The notes beneath the pieces are model-generated. The model was not told the DNA's origin. It was given only the letters and a program-made list of their open reading frames with translations, and did no database searches. Source: Ceraceosorus guamensis (Eukaryota; Basidiomycota; Exobasidiomycetes; Ceraceosorales; Ceraceosoraceae). Taken from it: 64,000 nucleotides of DNA. The translations under genes and the position numbers were made by a program. Numbering within the stretch: position 1 is the first letter of the stretch; every line of letters begins with the position of its first letter. Location: positions 1-64,000 of the forward strand of contig NW_020290014.1 of NCBI RefSeq assembly GCF_003144195.1. Direction: 5' to 3'. Shown piece by piece: positions 33,729 to 46,436 of this stretch.

Positions 33729-34644
33729 TCATGATGGCATGCCTTGGTCTGGCAATCGCTCCACCCTATACTGCCTCTTTGCGATGTACATCAAGGGGAT
33801 TCCCTGTTCATGACGCGAAAAGGTCACCAAGATGTAGAACGGTCCAACACGTATGCGACGACGCACTGCTCGGCGTGACACTCACCGGTATCCTTCTGAT
33901 CCTCCTCCTCAACTCTCGATCGCAAGTCGCCACCATGAAGCACTTGTGAGTGCTGACTCTGTCCACAATGCAGTCATCCGCGTAGGTGCCCTTGTGCGAG
34001 CATGGCAATCTCTCGAACCTTGGATCCCTAGCCACGCGCAATGCCATCCTGTACTTGGTACCCAGCTTCTCCAGCTCCGCAATGACGCACGAAGTGATGC
34101 AAGGAATAGCTGTAGCGCGAGGCGAGGCGGTGCTCGAAGTCAGCCATCATAGTGAGCGTCGTAGGCAAGAGAAGGGAAAGGGAAGGGAAAAACCTCGCGC
34201 ACCTTCAGCATACAAGCAATCCATCATTCCCTGTACCAATTCCAACTTGTTCTGCAAGCTGAAATTGATAAAGTTGGTATCGACCAGCACGCGATAAGGA
34301 GGTCCCAAGCTCTCGTTGTGATTGAAAAAGAGGGCCGAAGACGCGGGTTGAAGTCTTCGCGCCGGTCCTTCCCCAGGTGCTCCACTGCCGGAAGCTACCT
34401 TGCCTTTGCCTTTGCCTTTCGCATCGGCTTTTGCGGCGGACTGTACTGCCTGCTGCTTGCTGTCGACAATAGTGTAGCGTAAAGGGGATGGGGAGGTCAG
34501 TTGAAAGTCGGAGTAGGCGATGTGTGAATGGATGCATGCAGAATGGTGGCTGCAATCTTGTCCGAGAGGAGCAGACACTCACGCGGCTGGGTTCATGATG
34601 CGCTTCACGGCACCCAGCTTCTTGATCTGCTTTCTTTTACCCAT
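33729..34644 (-). CDS. FCF1: rRNA-processing PIN-domain nuclease Fcf1/Utp24
   Basis: Predicted 205-aa component of the small-subunit processome that cuts pre-rRNA at the 18S 5' end and in ITS1, in the nucleolus. Exons (minus): 34644-34583, 34459-34203, 34109-33886, 33803-33729. It starts [15 protein letters not shown], then has a Lys/Gly-rich linker more divergent than usual. The PIN core is very well conserved: [47 protein letters not shown]-like segment ([15 protein letters not shown]) and [16 protein letters not shown]. The acidic metal-binding residues (VDTN, AELE, YADDC, CDRE) are all present. The last exon reads [19 protein letters not shown], the family's normal ending. Confidence 0.95.
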
Positions 34645-35636
34645 CTTGACGTTCTAAGACACAGCAACAGCGAGAGAGTGCTTGAAGTCGAAGATCCTAC
34701 GCGCTTCGCACGTTGGTGCAGTGGTGTAAGATGCTCGTGGCAAGGCACTCGCGGCTGATCTTAGGCTCAGCTGTCAGTGCAGGGAAGGAAGAGGTTGCAA
34801 ACGTGGACTGACCGCACCGTCGCCTTCCTGCGCAGGACCAGAGAGAGGTCTGGATGAGGTTGCGCCTTGAAGGCTTGATTTCGTGAGAACAGCAAGGCTT
34901 CGCTCGACTGGCTGGGGGGGTGTGGCTTTCGCAGACAAGGTGAGCCCAGAGGATCGTGAATGCTGCACACACAGCAAAGTGAATCAAATGGCTATGCAGC
35001 AAGCGGGCTTTGCATGGAAGCACCTCACAGAAATTCAGAGCGACTTGTGCACGTGACGCTCGGCCCCATTGCACGTGACAAGTAGTTGGCGTGCGCGCCG
35101 TCGAGCATCGAATCGACGTGATTCGTGACCGAGACTCTTGACTCAAACTCTTCAATCATCAATCACGAATCTTGCATCTCCTTCTTCTGACTCAACGCAA
35201 ACTTCACTCACCGCATGCGCACGCGGACTCGCGTCTTGTGGCTCTTCTGTACGTGCACCAGGTTCCATAACAGTGCGTGCTTACTCTGTGGTGCTCGCAC
35301 CATCATTCGGCAAGTCGTGGTACGAGTTCAGACCCGACGCAATAAAGCGACACTTGGTATCGAGACTCGCGACTCATATTCGAGGGTCTCGCTCGCTCTT
35401 GCCGTCCGTCTTGGACACGATGAAGGCTCGATCAAGCACCATCCGAACGCTACATACCATCATTTCTCGCACTGCCTGGTCTACGCAATCGTGCACTCAA
35501 GACAAGTCTTCATACTTCACGCTGCATCTCAAGATGTCGAGTGGGAGCAGAAGAGCTGTCCATTCCTCTGTGCATTTGACGTTAGATCGTAACGGTCGTG
35601 AAGCGATACCATGCACGGGGCCATTTCACTTTGAAT
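34645..35636. promoter_or_regulatory. Intergenic region upstream of FCF1
   Basis: 992 bases between the FCF1 ATG and the 3' end of the secreted-protein gene (same strand). It holds copy 2 of the 67-bp double E-box element (35034-35100) and, next to it, clustered TCACGA/TCGTGA words (35117-35170). No gene is seen. Confidence 0.5.
35034..35100 (-). promoter_or_regulatory. 67-bp double E-box element, copy 2
   Basis: Reverse-complement match to 21351-21417 (56 of 67 positions, no gaps). CACGTG boxes at 35050-35055 and 35072-35077, again 22 bp apart. Reading with FCF1, it ends 390 bp before that gene's ATG, close to the 430 bp seen between copy 1 and the DUF6604 gene in the same relative orientation. 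Confidence 0.6.
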
Positions 35637-36521
35637 TTAGGAAACAGTGACGGTGATGATGGCAGTTCTGCCATCCACGCCGACGCCCTCGTCACCATGG
35701 TTGATGCCGTTGGTGCCTGTGGGCAGCAATCCAGTCACGTACTTGACGGTAGCAGCATAGTGTTTGCCGTCGTCCGAGTCAGCGCCCCGAGTTGCCAAGC
35801 CGACGATTTCGTCTCTGCCCTTGTTGTAGCCATCCTCGACCACGTCATGCTTTTGCGACACATCCTTCTCAACGGAAGCTGCAAGGAACCAGGCATTGGT
35901 GCCGGCTTGCTGCCAGTAGCGGAAGTGGTTGCCACCGACGAGGGATTCGAAGCACGAACCGCTCGTCGTGTCTTCACCATAGGATTCGCGCACCTCGTCT
36001 TCTTGGTCGTGCAGTCCTGGGTAGTCAAGGTCGCGTCAGACGCACAACATGTCAATACCTGTGTGGGTCACGCTCTCACCTTGGCCGTCGCCGAGATTGG
36101 CTTGCATCTTGGTGCCTGAGTGGATGCCAAAGCACTCGCCTGGCCGCGCAAAGTGAATGGCGCGAATGTTTAGCCGCCCGAACGATGGATTTGAGCTTCA
36201 CGTCGTGCGGCCAGACTCACGGTTGAAGCCGATCGCGTTGTACCAAGCCTTGAAACCGTCCTCGGAGAGAATCTCGGCAGAGGACTTGCCCGACACGATA
36301 ACATTGAGGGGTTCACCATTGGCATTGTCCGGAAAGAGGCCTAGGCTAGAGCCGCCTCCCGATTTGGGGTCCTTGTATCCGTCCGCTCTCTTGTGTAGAG
36401 GGGACGCAACGGTCGAGCCAAAAGCGTCCGAGATGGAAGTGATGGGAGCAGCGCTGGCGCTCGACGCACACAGTGCGAACGCTGCCGCCGTAGCGAATGG
36501 TGCAATAAAGACGGAGCGCAT
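35637..36521 (-). CDS. Secreted protein of a conserved fungal family, function unknown
   Basis: Predicted 246 aa. Exons (minus): 36521-36221, 36139-36080, 36016-35637. The start MRSVFIAPFATAAAFALCA is a clear signal peptide, with likely cleavage after SASA. A KR pair at residues 44-45 could be a Kex2 site. Conserved-looking segments are GEPLNVIVSGKSSAEIL, the short middle exon (RECFGIHSGTKMQANLGDGQ) and SCFESLVGGNHFRYWQQAG, followed by NKGRDEIVGLA and GLLPTGTNGINHGDEG. I recognise this pattern from secreted proteins of many basidiomycetes and ascomycetes but know no activity for it. Three Cys remain after the signal peptide region. A cell-surface or effector-like role is only a guess. Confidence 0.78.
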
Positions 36522-37845
36522 TGCCGGCTGAGATGTAAGATGTTCTAAAATTTGAGGTGAAGAAGAAGGGGTATTGTCTCTGATCAGAGAGGTCGCGAAA
36601 AGAAGTGTAGGTTGTGCTACGAGCGCCTGAGAGGGCAGACAAGATCTCGGTCAGGCCTACTTATGTACTTCTTGTGCTGCTACGAGTAGCCCACAGTCCC
36701 CCTTCACCGGTCAACGATCAGACGAACGCTTCGAGCGCTCGCAATGCCGCTGTGCGCTCAGAACGATGCCATTTCAAGTGGTTGTTGCGAGGTCAGCATT
36801 ACCTCGACCTCCCTCCCAGCTCATCAGCCCGAGGTGTGGTGTTTGCGACTACGTGCTGAGCGCACGTTGGCTCCATCGTGTTTACACACATCAGCAAGAA
36901 GAAGGTTCTGACTCTTTCGCTGATTGATCACCTCTCAATCGCCCTTGTGTGTGGGTCGTACCGCCGATGCGCATGGCGCTAGCTCGAGCGTCACAGCGTC
37001 AGACATGGATGAGCCCGCTGAAGCCGGCGGCTTCGCCGACAAGCTCGACGCGCATTGTCTCCTTCAATCCGCAGGTGGTCCAGCTAGGGTCCCGCCCGCT
37101 GATTCACATTGCTTTGCGTAATCCACGATTCGAGTGCCCTATGGCCCGCAGAGACCTCTCTCGAGCGGAAAGCGAGCAAGCGGGCGTTGATGGCTTTTGG
37201 TGTTTCGTCTTAGCGCGATCCGCACGTTCTCAATGCTCTCATCCATGCAGCCAGCAAGCAGCAGCGCCAGTCCGCGCGGGCTAAGCCGCCGCTTCACTCG
37301 CGTCGCGTCAACCAACCGCAGCGAGTCCGTTGCGTCCAGCCTGCAGCTTGGCGTACCATTCCTCAGCCGGCGCTACTTTCCTTATAGCGTCCCAAGGCAA
37401 GACGAATCCCATCTTGCTCGAGTTGACTCGGAACAAACACAATCGAGGGCAACGAGTTAAGTACGCTTGTTTCAAGGCGTCGTCCCGCCGAGTGCCGCCG
37501 TAACTTTTGCGTCAAGCCGACGATTGGCGGGCGAGTGAACTAGGGCAACCAACGCACAGATCTTCCGAGACCGACACCATAAATTTCGAGTGCTCAATTG
37601 CAAAAAGTTAAGGTATACGGCATGCACAGTGTTTTGAGGAGAAAAAGAGAGATTTCAAAGAAGATAAGAATGGAGCAGCAAAGATGCAACAAGATTGTGG
37701 ACGAATGCCTGCAGCGCTCCGCATAAGTACTGACAAACGTTCCAAACCGCAAGAGTGAGCGCGGGCATGGAGTGACGCACAGCGAGGGCACATCAAAGTC
37801 GCCCGCAAATGGCAGTCGCGTGAAGCGACGCTACACGTGGGGACC
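36522..37845. other. Intergenic region, 1.3 kb
   Basis: Upstream of the secreted-protein gene and downstream of the large low-complexity gene. A 34-codon open frame on the minus strand (37412-37308) starts with a good ATG and looks protein-like (MGFVLPWDAIRK, EEWYAKLQAG) but has no traceable continuation; it may be a gene fragment. No confident gene. Confidence 0.45.
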
Positions 37846-40800
37846 TTACTCGTCCGAGTCCTCATCGACCATAGCTGCACGACTGCGACTTCTGAAGCCA
37901 GGAAATGCAAACCCTTGCGATGGCAATTTGGCCATCGACGACTGTGCGCGAGGGGGCAAGTCCCTGCGGTCATCGGCCGGTGTGCTGACTGCGCGCAAGC
38001 GCTCGGCGAATCCGGGCTTTGGAGGCGGCAAAGCAGACATCTCGTCGAAGGTCGCGCGCGAGCTTCTGCTACGCAGAGAGGGAGCTACCCACGATGCATT
38101 GAGGCGGCTGCCGAGACCGCCGCCGCTCGTAGAGGATGGAACGCCAAGGCCACCAGCGCGACTTTGCCTGCCGTCCGCGATCGGGGCACTAGGCGAAGGA
38201 GGAATCTGTGACGATTCCCTTTTGTTCTTGCCTCCGAATGAAAATTTGAAGAAACGACTCTTACGCTTCTCTTTGCCAGGCTTCAACATCGGCTCTGCGA
38301 GATCTAGCGCGTGATGTTGACGACTTGGTTTCGCGTCGTAATCACCTACGGGATTGAAATCGGGCAAGGGCGGCATCGGCTCGAAGCCCGGAGCTCGAGG
38401 CCCAGTGTGAAAGCGGCGCTCCGAGGGGAGAGGTGGAACCTGCTTGAGCGAGTTGGCCAGGGGATGTTCAAGGATTTGTTGCGGATTTCTCGATCCGCTC
38501 TGAATCACGTTGAAGGAAGGCAGCGGCGCGTTTTCCTTCTTCGGAGATTCGCGTCTAGGATTGCGTGGCGGCCTGCTTGGCTGACCCAGCGGTGTCGCAG
38601 CGCCGGAGCCTCGACCAGTCTGCATGCTCGAACGGCTCGGAGGGTCTGTTTGAGAGGCCGAGGTGGAGCCCGAAAACACCCCAGCCGAAGCACCTTCGTT
38701 GTTGGCATACGTCGAAAAGCCGGACGGATAGCGAGCATCAGACAGGCCAGGCTGATTGATGCCCTGACGTGAATTCGCTGCTGGTAGTGCGGGAACATCC
38801 TTACGGCTGGTCCTAGAAGAGGCCATGCTGGCTGCCTCTGCAGCATCAACCCCAGGAACATCGTCATTTGCCCCTCGTTGAGACGCTCCTCCACGAGAAG
38901 ATGTACGCTTTGGCGGCGCTCTACGTACGTACGATTGAGAAAGGCAAATGTCAGCACACATGTGCCGCACAATGGGACTGACAGGGCCACATCCACGACG
39001 AGACTCACGCTTGACTCGCGATGGACGCAGTAGCAGGCGATAGTGGGACGCGGGGCGCATTCAGTGATCCTCGAGTGTCCCTACGCGTATCGCGTCCAGC
39101 ATTGTTGAGGTACGAAGTGGAAGAGGCACTCCGCAGCGATTTGGGATCAGTCTTCGCTGACGCTGCAGACGCCTCCACAGGTGAAGCTGGGACTTGCTTT
39201 CCGGCCCGCGACTCGAGACGGGGTGGTGGTAGAGGTCCGCTACCAAAAGGCCCCGTGTCGGCAGTCATCGGACCAATGCCCATATCGAAGCTAGTCTGAC
39301 TGGCCACGCCCGGCGGATTCTGGTACATAGCCGAAGCGGCCGACAAATTCTTGTCGCCACCAGACTGACGGCCTGACGGCACCAAAGAAGAGGTCGAGCG
39401 CCTGCCTCGATTTGAAAGGCGCGAGGTCGAAGGTGTCTGGTCAATGGCCGCATCAGCACCGAGGGATACACGCTGAGCCCTTGGGCTGCCGGACCGATCA
39501 GAGCTCGTCTCAAGTCCATTACTGGACGACCGATTCTTGTCTGTACCCGCAATTTTGGAGAAGAACCCGCGAAGACCACCCTTCTTGCTTTTCCTCTTGG
39601 AAGGCCCGTCACGGGACACTGCTTCGTTCGGCACTTGATCGCGAGACTCGTCTGCCTCATTGGGATCCTGGTATGTCGAATTGATCGTAGCATCGGCCTG
39701 ATGCGACACTTCCTGATCAGCATGCTCCTGACCAAACGCCGTCGTCGCGCTTCGGGGCTGCTCTCCATCGCCGGGATAACCGTAGTATGCGCGGTTGAGC
39801 ACGCCTGGACTCTGCGGTCCAAGGGGCGTCCCGGGCATGAATCCTGCCTGGTTGATACGGTGCTCGGCATGATCTTCCAAGCCAACGTGCATGTCCACCA
39901 TGGAGCCGCTGGGAGCAAGCGAGAGCTGTGACCGTCCGCCACTTCCATGCACAAAGGGTCGATTTGGCGGAGCAAGACTGACTGGTGAAGATGGAGCAGT
40001 TGCTTGCATCGCTCCGCTGATGGACCGCAAATCGTTGATGCTGCCTACGCGGGTCGGTGACGATGCCGCAGCGGAGCGACGTGGAATGCTTTGATGACCA
40101 GCACTGAGATCGTCCAAGAGCTGACCTGAGGCGCGCTTACGCTCTTCGTCCAAAGACCGCTGCTGTGCATGAGATATGCCTCGTTGAGCATGGGTAGCGC
40201 GAGCCCCAGGGGCAGGAGACGAGGAACGCGCGGCGTCTGGCGCGCTGGCCGCTAGCTTGCGGCGGGCGTCTCGGGCATTGGCAATATCGCGTTCCTTGGC
40301 CTCGCGGTCAGCAGGTGCGAGCACTTCGTCTTCGAGGACAAAGGTGCTGTCTTTGAGGTGGCTGCCAGGTGGACGTTGCGCACTGCGACTATTCTTGGAA
40401 GACAATCTCGAAACAAGAGCATCCCCAGTATTCGTGCCAGAGTTGGTGCGAATCATCCTGTTATCATAGTCATTGGCAGTGATGGGACCAGGCGCTGCTG
40501 GCGCAGCGTTAGGCCGGCTCGGCAACTCGCGATCGAGACCAGCCTGTTGTCGGGCGCGCTGTTCTGCGGCAATGTACTTCGCTTGAATAGCCAAGAATGT
40601 CTGCAAAGTTCGCCATCGATGTGAGGATGCAGGGGGGTTCTGTTGGGAAGTTGTGACTGATGCATTAGAATGCGGCGTGGGTCTGGCGGCCAACCTGGAA
40701 TCACTCACCATTTGCGTGTGCAGCTTCAGCCTTTCGGCTGTAAGAGGATCACCTTTAGCCACGCGCTTCACTCGAACCCGCACGCCCGCAGGCCGCTGTG

Positions 40801-43800
40801 ACGTGTGACTCAAGTCTTTTGATGGCGGCAGCGAGCCAGTAGCTGGAGCGCTGTGATCACTGCCATGCGCAGAAGGTAGCAAGGACCCCTGCCCATTGCC
40901 CACGCTTTCGACGGTGCCGCCATGCGTGCCTTGGCTCGCAGCATTTCTTCTGGCTTCTTTCTTGTCGTCGTCTTCCGCCTCTGCACGACAAGCGTCCTCA
41001 AAGTCGCGATCGCTTTCACGCTCCCACAGGCCGGGCCCGAGCACATGCACGTCGATCATGTCTTCGTCCCTCATCATGCACTCTAGACACACCTCGGGGT
41101 CGTTCGGGCTCCGACGCACTCCATCAGGCCCAATGAGACCTGAGAGCAAGCCGTCTGGCCTTTGTTGCAGCTCAAAGGGTGGCACGAGAGATCGCTGCGG
41201 AGTCACGCCCGAATACAGACGTCCTCCATTCGAGGCCGCTGCGGAGGGCGACGGGAAGGTCGGATAGGGACCGCTCGCTCCGCCCACTGCGTCTCCCGTG
41301 GTGCCCATTGCTAGGTTGATGGTGCCAACGCTACGACGCTGGTCGCGGGCCTGTTGTCGCTGCAGCTGCTGGGTGCTCAGAACGCCGCCAGAGGAGCCGG
41401 AGCGAGAGCGAGTGGTCGTCTTTGGATCCGCGGTATTTGGCAGTCCGTCTACCTGCGCGTTCGCATTACCCAGCGGATCATTGAGTTCGGCCAGAGGAGA
41501 GTCCATGGGAGTAGGGCCTCCTGATGCAACCGGCGAGTACGTCGCGATAGGTGTCGCGGGGGCATCCATGTACTGCAATGGTTTGAGCGAGCCTCGGAAA
41601 GTCGGCTTGCGTGGCGTCTTCTCTTTAGAAGCACCAGCAGTCAGTCGCTTTGCTCTGGCACGCTCCCATTCGGCCCGAGCCTCCACTTCACCCTCTGGAG
41701 GCGGACTGTCCTCTCGAGGCGGAGTCTCGATGGAAGGTGAGGTCGAGCGATCGACCGGGTCGGCGGAGCTCGCTGGCAATCCAGCGTCTGCAAAGGCGGC
41801 GCGAGGCAGAGCGTTGCCGGCAGACTGCTTGCGGGCCAGGGGCTGTGCAATCAGATCAGCTGGAGACTGACGACCTTGAGTTCGAGGCGGTGCGCCCTGA
41901 GAGGCCATCACAAATTGCTCGTCGGTAGGCAAAGATTGTCGAGAAGCCACGGGCGACTGACTAGCCCCGGATAACAGTCCCGCTGAGCCTGCGCTAGGTG
42001 GCCTCGCTCCAACGCCTGCAAGGTTGGTGGTGATATTGGCCAGGGGCCGGGCTCGAAAGTCAGTGACTGGCTCAGGAGCTGATTCGGACACCGGAGGCAT
42101 AGCGGATGCCTGCGTTGGTGCCGCAACGTCCCTGGGTAGCGGGGGCGGAATCACATCGTCTGCCAGGTCTCTCGCCTGGGGCGACGTGTGAGGGGCAGCT
42201 GCTGTCACAGGCGTGGATGGCAACGATTGTTTGGCTAGCAGAGGCGCAGTGCGTTCCTTGCTAGGCAAGGCGGGTGGCAACTCTGGTCTGGACGAAGCGC
42301 TTCCGCGAGGTGTCTGAGCGGGGGAGAGGGGTAGTTCCGACTCTCTGGCAGCCGCTACCGGAGTTGACGCATCTCTTTCCTGCTGCGCTCTGGCATTCGA
42401 GTCAGATGCGACGGCGCCCATCTCTTGCGCTACATCCATCGAAGGCCGTGTGGCAGCTTCTTGTGCCGAGAAAGATGCGTTTCGCGAAGGCTGCGGAGGC
42501 GCTTTGGCAGCGCTGCCGTCTTTCTGCAGCTGCCTGCTCGCGGACCTCGAGTGCGCGGGCGTTACCGTCACCTCTCGCGTGATGCCCTGCGCACCGCCCG
42601 GCACCTGTATGACGGTATCATCCGCGTCTGGATTGTATGCGTCGAGCTTCAGATCGTACGCCTGAGGCTCTGATTGGAGCGTCAAAGCAGCGGATGAATC
42701 TTGCTGGGGCTCAAGCGGAAGCTCCTTGTTGCTCGATGAGATGCTCATCGGTCGTTCACGTGGCGAAGAAAATACTGAGGGAGGTTTGGGAGGTAGAGCT
42801 GGAGCAATGTCCCATCCGTTGCCTCCAGCGTTCCAACCGCCGGGCAGAGCTCCCGGCAATCGGTCTTCCGGGCTCGCGGATCTTGAGCGAGAGGTGCCAA
42901 AGGTGGGTGAGACCCACGGCTGTGGTGGTGCCATGGTATCTAGGGCAGCGATGTCCATAGGATTGCCAACTTCTGACATGGAATTGGGCGTGTGCACTCC
43001 AGAGCCAGCGAAACTTCCAGAAAGGGCCGTCTGAAATGAAAGCACACTAGCCCTCTTGGCACTGTTGCCCGCTCCATAGCCATTTTGACCAAACCCAGCG
43101 GATCTGCGTCCAAAGTCGTCGTCCCCACTTCCTGCTGTGCTTGGCCTACTGTTATCATTCTTAGCCGAGCCACGGAACGGCGACTCCGACGAGCTGAGCT
43201 GCTCAACTTCCTCAATAGCGCCTGGTGTCGCATACAAATCCGCAGACGACGAGGGATACATTGGACCTCTCGCCCATTCTGGAGGGTTGTGCCACAGATG
43301 TTGAGGAAACTGCTGCTGTGAAAGTCGTGCATGCAGTTGCTGATGCTGAGGAGATATTTGAGCCCTCGTCAGAGGGCCCGACATTACTTTTGAGCTTGGT
43401 CTTTGCATGGAGCTGGCCAGAGGAGTCTGAGGCGATGCCCTATTGTAAGCGGCCGAGGTTTGTCTAGGCGTGCCTTGCAACGAGAATCTTGGCGAGATGC
43501 TCCCACCGGGTGAGCCAGCGGTTGGAGTGTGCGAAGAGTCTCCACTAGTGACTCGAGCATGGGCTGCCACACGTCCTGGGCTGTATGCCTGACCAAGCGC
43601 ATTGTATGAATCTGGAGAATCGAGCAGCACTGCATCAGACGTGTACGAGCATGTACAGTGAGAGAGAGGAAGAGAGTCCAACGACTGGTCTTCTTTTCTG
43701 AGATGAGAACCAGTTGCTCTGGACCCAACCTTCCCACGAGCGCACCGCTCCTCTCAAGCAGTGGCGCGCATTCAAGCACCCACACTCACCTCGCCTGGCT

Positions 43801-44195
43801 GCTCCTGTCTCAAATCCTCCGCGATTCCCGTAGCTCTCTTGACGCGCGTGGTTCATAGCGTTCCTCTGCTGGACCTGAAAGGCAATATCATTGTTTGTGC
43901 CAGCAGATGGAGAGGGGCTAGTAGCACTGTCAAGGTCAAAGTCGCCACCAAAGTTGATCGACTTGGCCCAGGTAGGTGCGCGACTCAGCTGAGCGCCTGC
44001 TTCTTGACCTGACGGACCTGGCGAAGACATTTGTTGGTACGCTTGATCTTGCTGACGAGTCGGTGCATTTGAGGCGGATCCATCGGAAGTGCCATATCCG
44101 TTGGCTCCGTTCTGGTCGGGGTAAGGACTCGAACTTGCGCCGGGGCCGAGATGGGGCTGCTGGTAGACCCAACTTCGGTCTGACGTGTGCGCCAT
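37846..44195 (-). CDS. Very large low-complexity protein with a conserved CLECMMRD motif
   Basis: Predicted 1997 aa. Exons (minus): 44195-43790, 43629-40709, 40600-39009, 38920-37846. Almost all of it is disordered, rich in Ser, Pro, Ala, Gln and Arg. The one segment that looks conserved, near residue 980, is PEVCLECMMRDEDMIDVHV followed by GPGLWERESDRDFEDA and a charged helix; similar CLECMMRD segments occur in large fungal proteins of unknown role, from memory. A basic helix-rich patch follows (RVKRVAKGDPLTAERLKLHT, then FLAIQAKYIAAEQRARQQ), and KKGGLRGFFSKIAG and KSRFFKFSFGGKNKR near the end may contact membranes or nucleic acid. Intron 2 is 108 nt and fully open in frame. Role unknown; a cell-polarity or signalling scaffold would fit the composition. 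Confidence 0.72.
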
Positions 44196-45362
44196 CCTTT
44201 TGCGTGCGAGACATCCGTCTCTGGATGTAAGCGACGGTAGGAGCGTGACGTCGCAATGCCTCAGCGGTGCAGACAGTTGACCAGGATACTGATAAATATC
44301 TTTGGAAGGCTAAGGGCTCATCCAGAGAAGAAGCGCATGCATGAGTTGAAAGTCGAGGTCGGGGAAGAAGTTTTGGAGAGGGGCTTGCGCTCGGAATGGA
44401 TAGCCGTGACAGGGTCGAGTCGCGAGGGTTTGGCCAGGTCAGAGCGGAGCAGGGAGCTGCTGCGTGGCTGTCGTCGGGATGCTGTCTGTGAGGTGATCGA
44501 ATAATGCAAGAGAGCCGATGCAAGTAGTCCCAGCACGTCGTGATCCCACCGAGGCCTTGATGATCGTGGTCGAGACCAAGTCGGGCGCGCGGTCGCCGCC
44601 GATCCGGGCCAGCAATTGCGGTGATGACGCCCAACGAGTAAGTGCGCGACTTGGCGGTGATAGCTTTGATGTCGGCGCGACTCTGATGGAGCCCGCTGTG
44701 TGCCTGATCCAACTTTGATCAGCCTCAAACGATCCACAGAGCCCGCTTGGATCGCGCCCTTTGAATGTGCTGAATCGTTGTTGGTGATGTTGTGGGTCAG
44801 GCAAGAATCAATGTGAACGGAGGTCCGAGACTCGTGACTACCTGCTCGAGGTGGAAAGCTTGCTGCTGGCTGGCTGAAACGCACCACCCACGTCTGCTGC
44901 ATCAGCTGCAATTGCTCGCGTTTACCCAAGACGGCTAGGTTAGGCGAGCGGCGTGTGGAACGCGTCCGGGCACCCTCGCATCGTAGATCGAGTTTGGCTG
45001 GATGGTCCGCTCGCTACACTGGTGACTCTTGACCGCACATGAGGGCCATGCAGCGCGCCGCTGCTGCTGCTGCATGGACGGCCGCCGTGTCCCCGCCGCG
45101 ACGCGAGCCAGCAAGCTGAACACTCACGATTCGTGGTTCAAATTAGCTCCTGGCTGGGCTGCCTCTCGAGCACAGCTGTAGCTAGCAGCAAGCGCGGTTG
45201 AGCAGTCACGAGTGCAGCAGCAGCAAGCATGAGATGCGCATCATGTGTGCGGTCTACTGTACGTGTGCGTGCGAGATGAGCGAGACTCGCACGGCGGCTG
45301 CAGAAGCAGCAGCATGCTTGCGCAGGGGCAGATTCGTAATTATTATAGATGGCCGCGGCCAT

Positions 45363-45388
45363 GCAGCAGCAGCAGCAGCAGCAGCAGG
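45363..45388. repeat. GCA trinucleotide microsatellite
   Basis: Eight to nine tandem GCA units in non-coding DNA. Confidence 0.9.
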
Positions 45389-45544
45389 AGGCACGACTCA
45401 CGAGTCTGAGCGCCGCGAGAAGCAGGCCCTGCCGACTCACCGCAACTCATTCATCACTCACTGCAGTCACATGATACGGTGTGATGGATGACTGACTGGG
45501 TGACTGACTACAAGAGCCCACATGACCGACCGAGCGCACGGCTT

Positions 45545-45567
45545 CACCTCACCTCACCTCACCTCAC
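45545..45567. repeat. CACCT pentamer microsatellite
   Basis: Four to five tandem CACCT (TCACC) units in non-coding DNA. Confidence 0.85.
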
Positions 45568-46436
45568 GATTTTGTTGTGTCTGCAGCATTTGCATTTGCA
45601 TTCTGATTCACATTCACATCGGACTCCGCCGCATCTCTCGAGCCAAATCCCGCCGCTATACATGTCATCCTCGCTCTTTGGGGCGATCCACACGTCCGCT
45701 TCTCGATCTGCCCCTTGCGCGCATGCTTGCTAACCACTCGCGGAGATCATCGTCACTGGTGCGGTCACAAATCAGCTGCATCGTTTGCTATGCCTGTGCA
45801 TGGACAGGAATCGAGGAAGCAGCAGCAGTTGCGAGTGTCGAGGAGGAGGCATGCACATGCACGGACATCCAGACAGCCACTCTGTTGTAACTACTGTGCG
45901 CTGCGTGACTTGCTGCTGCCGCACGTCTGCTTTGTGATCTCATGTTCTGAAGCTCCGGCAGCGCCCCTTGGAGCGCCAACTTGCTCAACGTTCCAGGGGC
46001 TCACTTGCTGGATTTGCGACCCGCTCATTAAAAGCTTGTTACGCATGTACACCACGTTTGGCTGTGCTAAATCTTCTCAAAGTCTGACCTGACCTGCTGC
46101 CGCCTTGGCCGAGGGCTGGGAGATGTGGGCACAGCATGCGGCAGCGGAAGCGGAGCGCGCAAGGGCCGATGCAGCTTGACGCATCAGCCTCCGCGAATGC
46201 AGCCAGCAGCTGCTACACTACTACATGGCTGCTGATCACAAGTCACGGCCTTGGCCGCACGCCAGCACGTTTGCTTGGCTAGCAGTCGAGCTGTCATGTC
46301 AGCTTTGTGCGACCTCCGAAGCAGCTAGTACGCGGGGGCGGCCCTCGAGCACGGTCAAAACTCCAACGTAAATACTTGTGGGAAGAAGATCGCCGCTCCA
46401 GTAAGGCAAATCTCGGTCCTGGCGTGTTGGAGCGGC

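Noticed and set aside
37308-37412. 34-codon minus-strand frame starting MGFVLPWDAIRK
   Set aside because: Too short to call a gene; no downstream exon could be joined with confidence. Possibly a relic.
44935-45123. 62-codon minus-strand frame with a presequence-like start (MFSLLARVAAGTRR)
   Set aside because: Product has no conserved part, is partly encoded by a CAG repeat, and no continuation was found.
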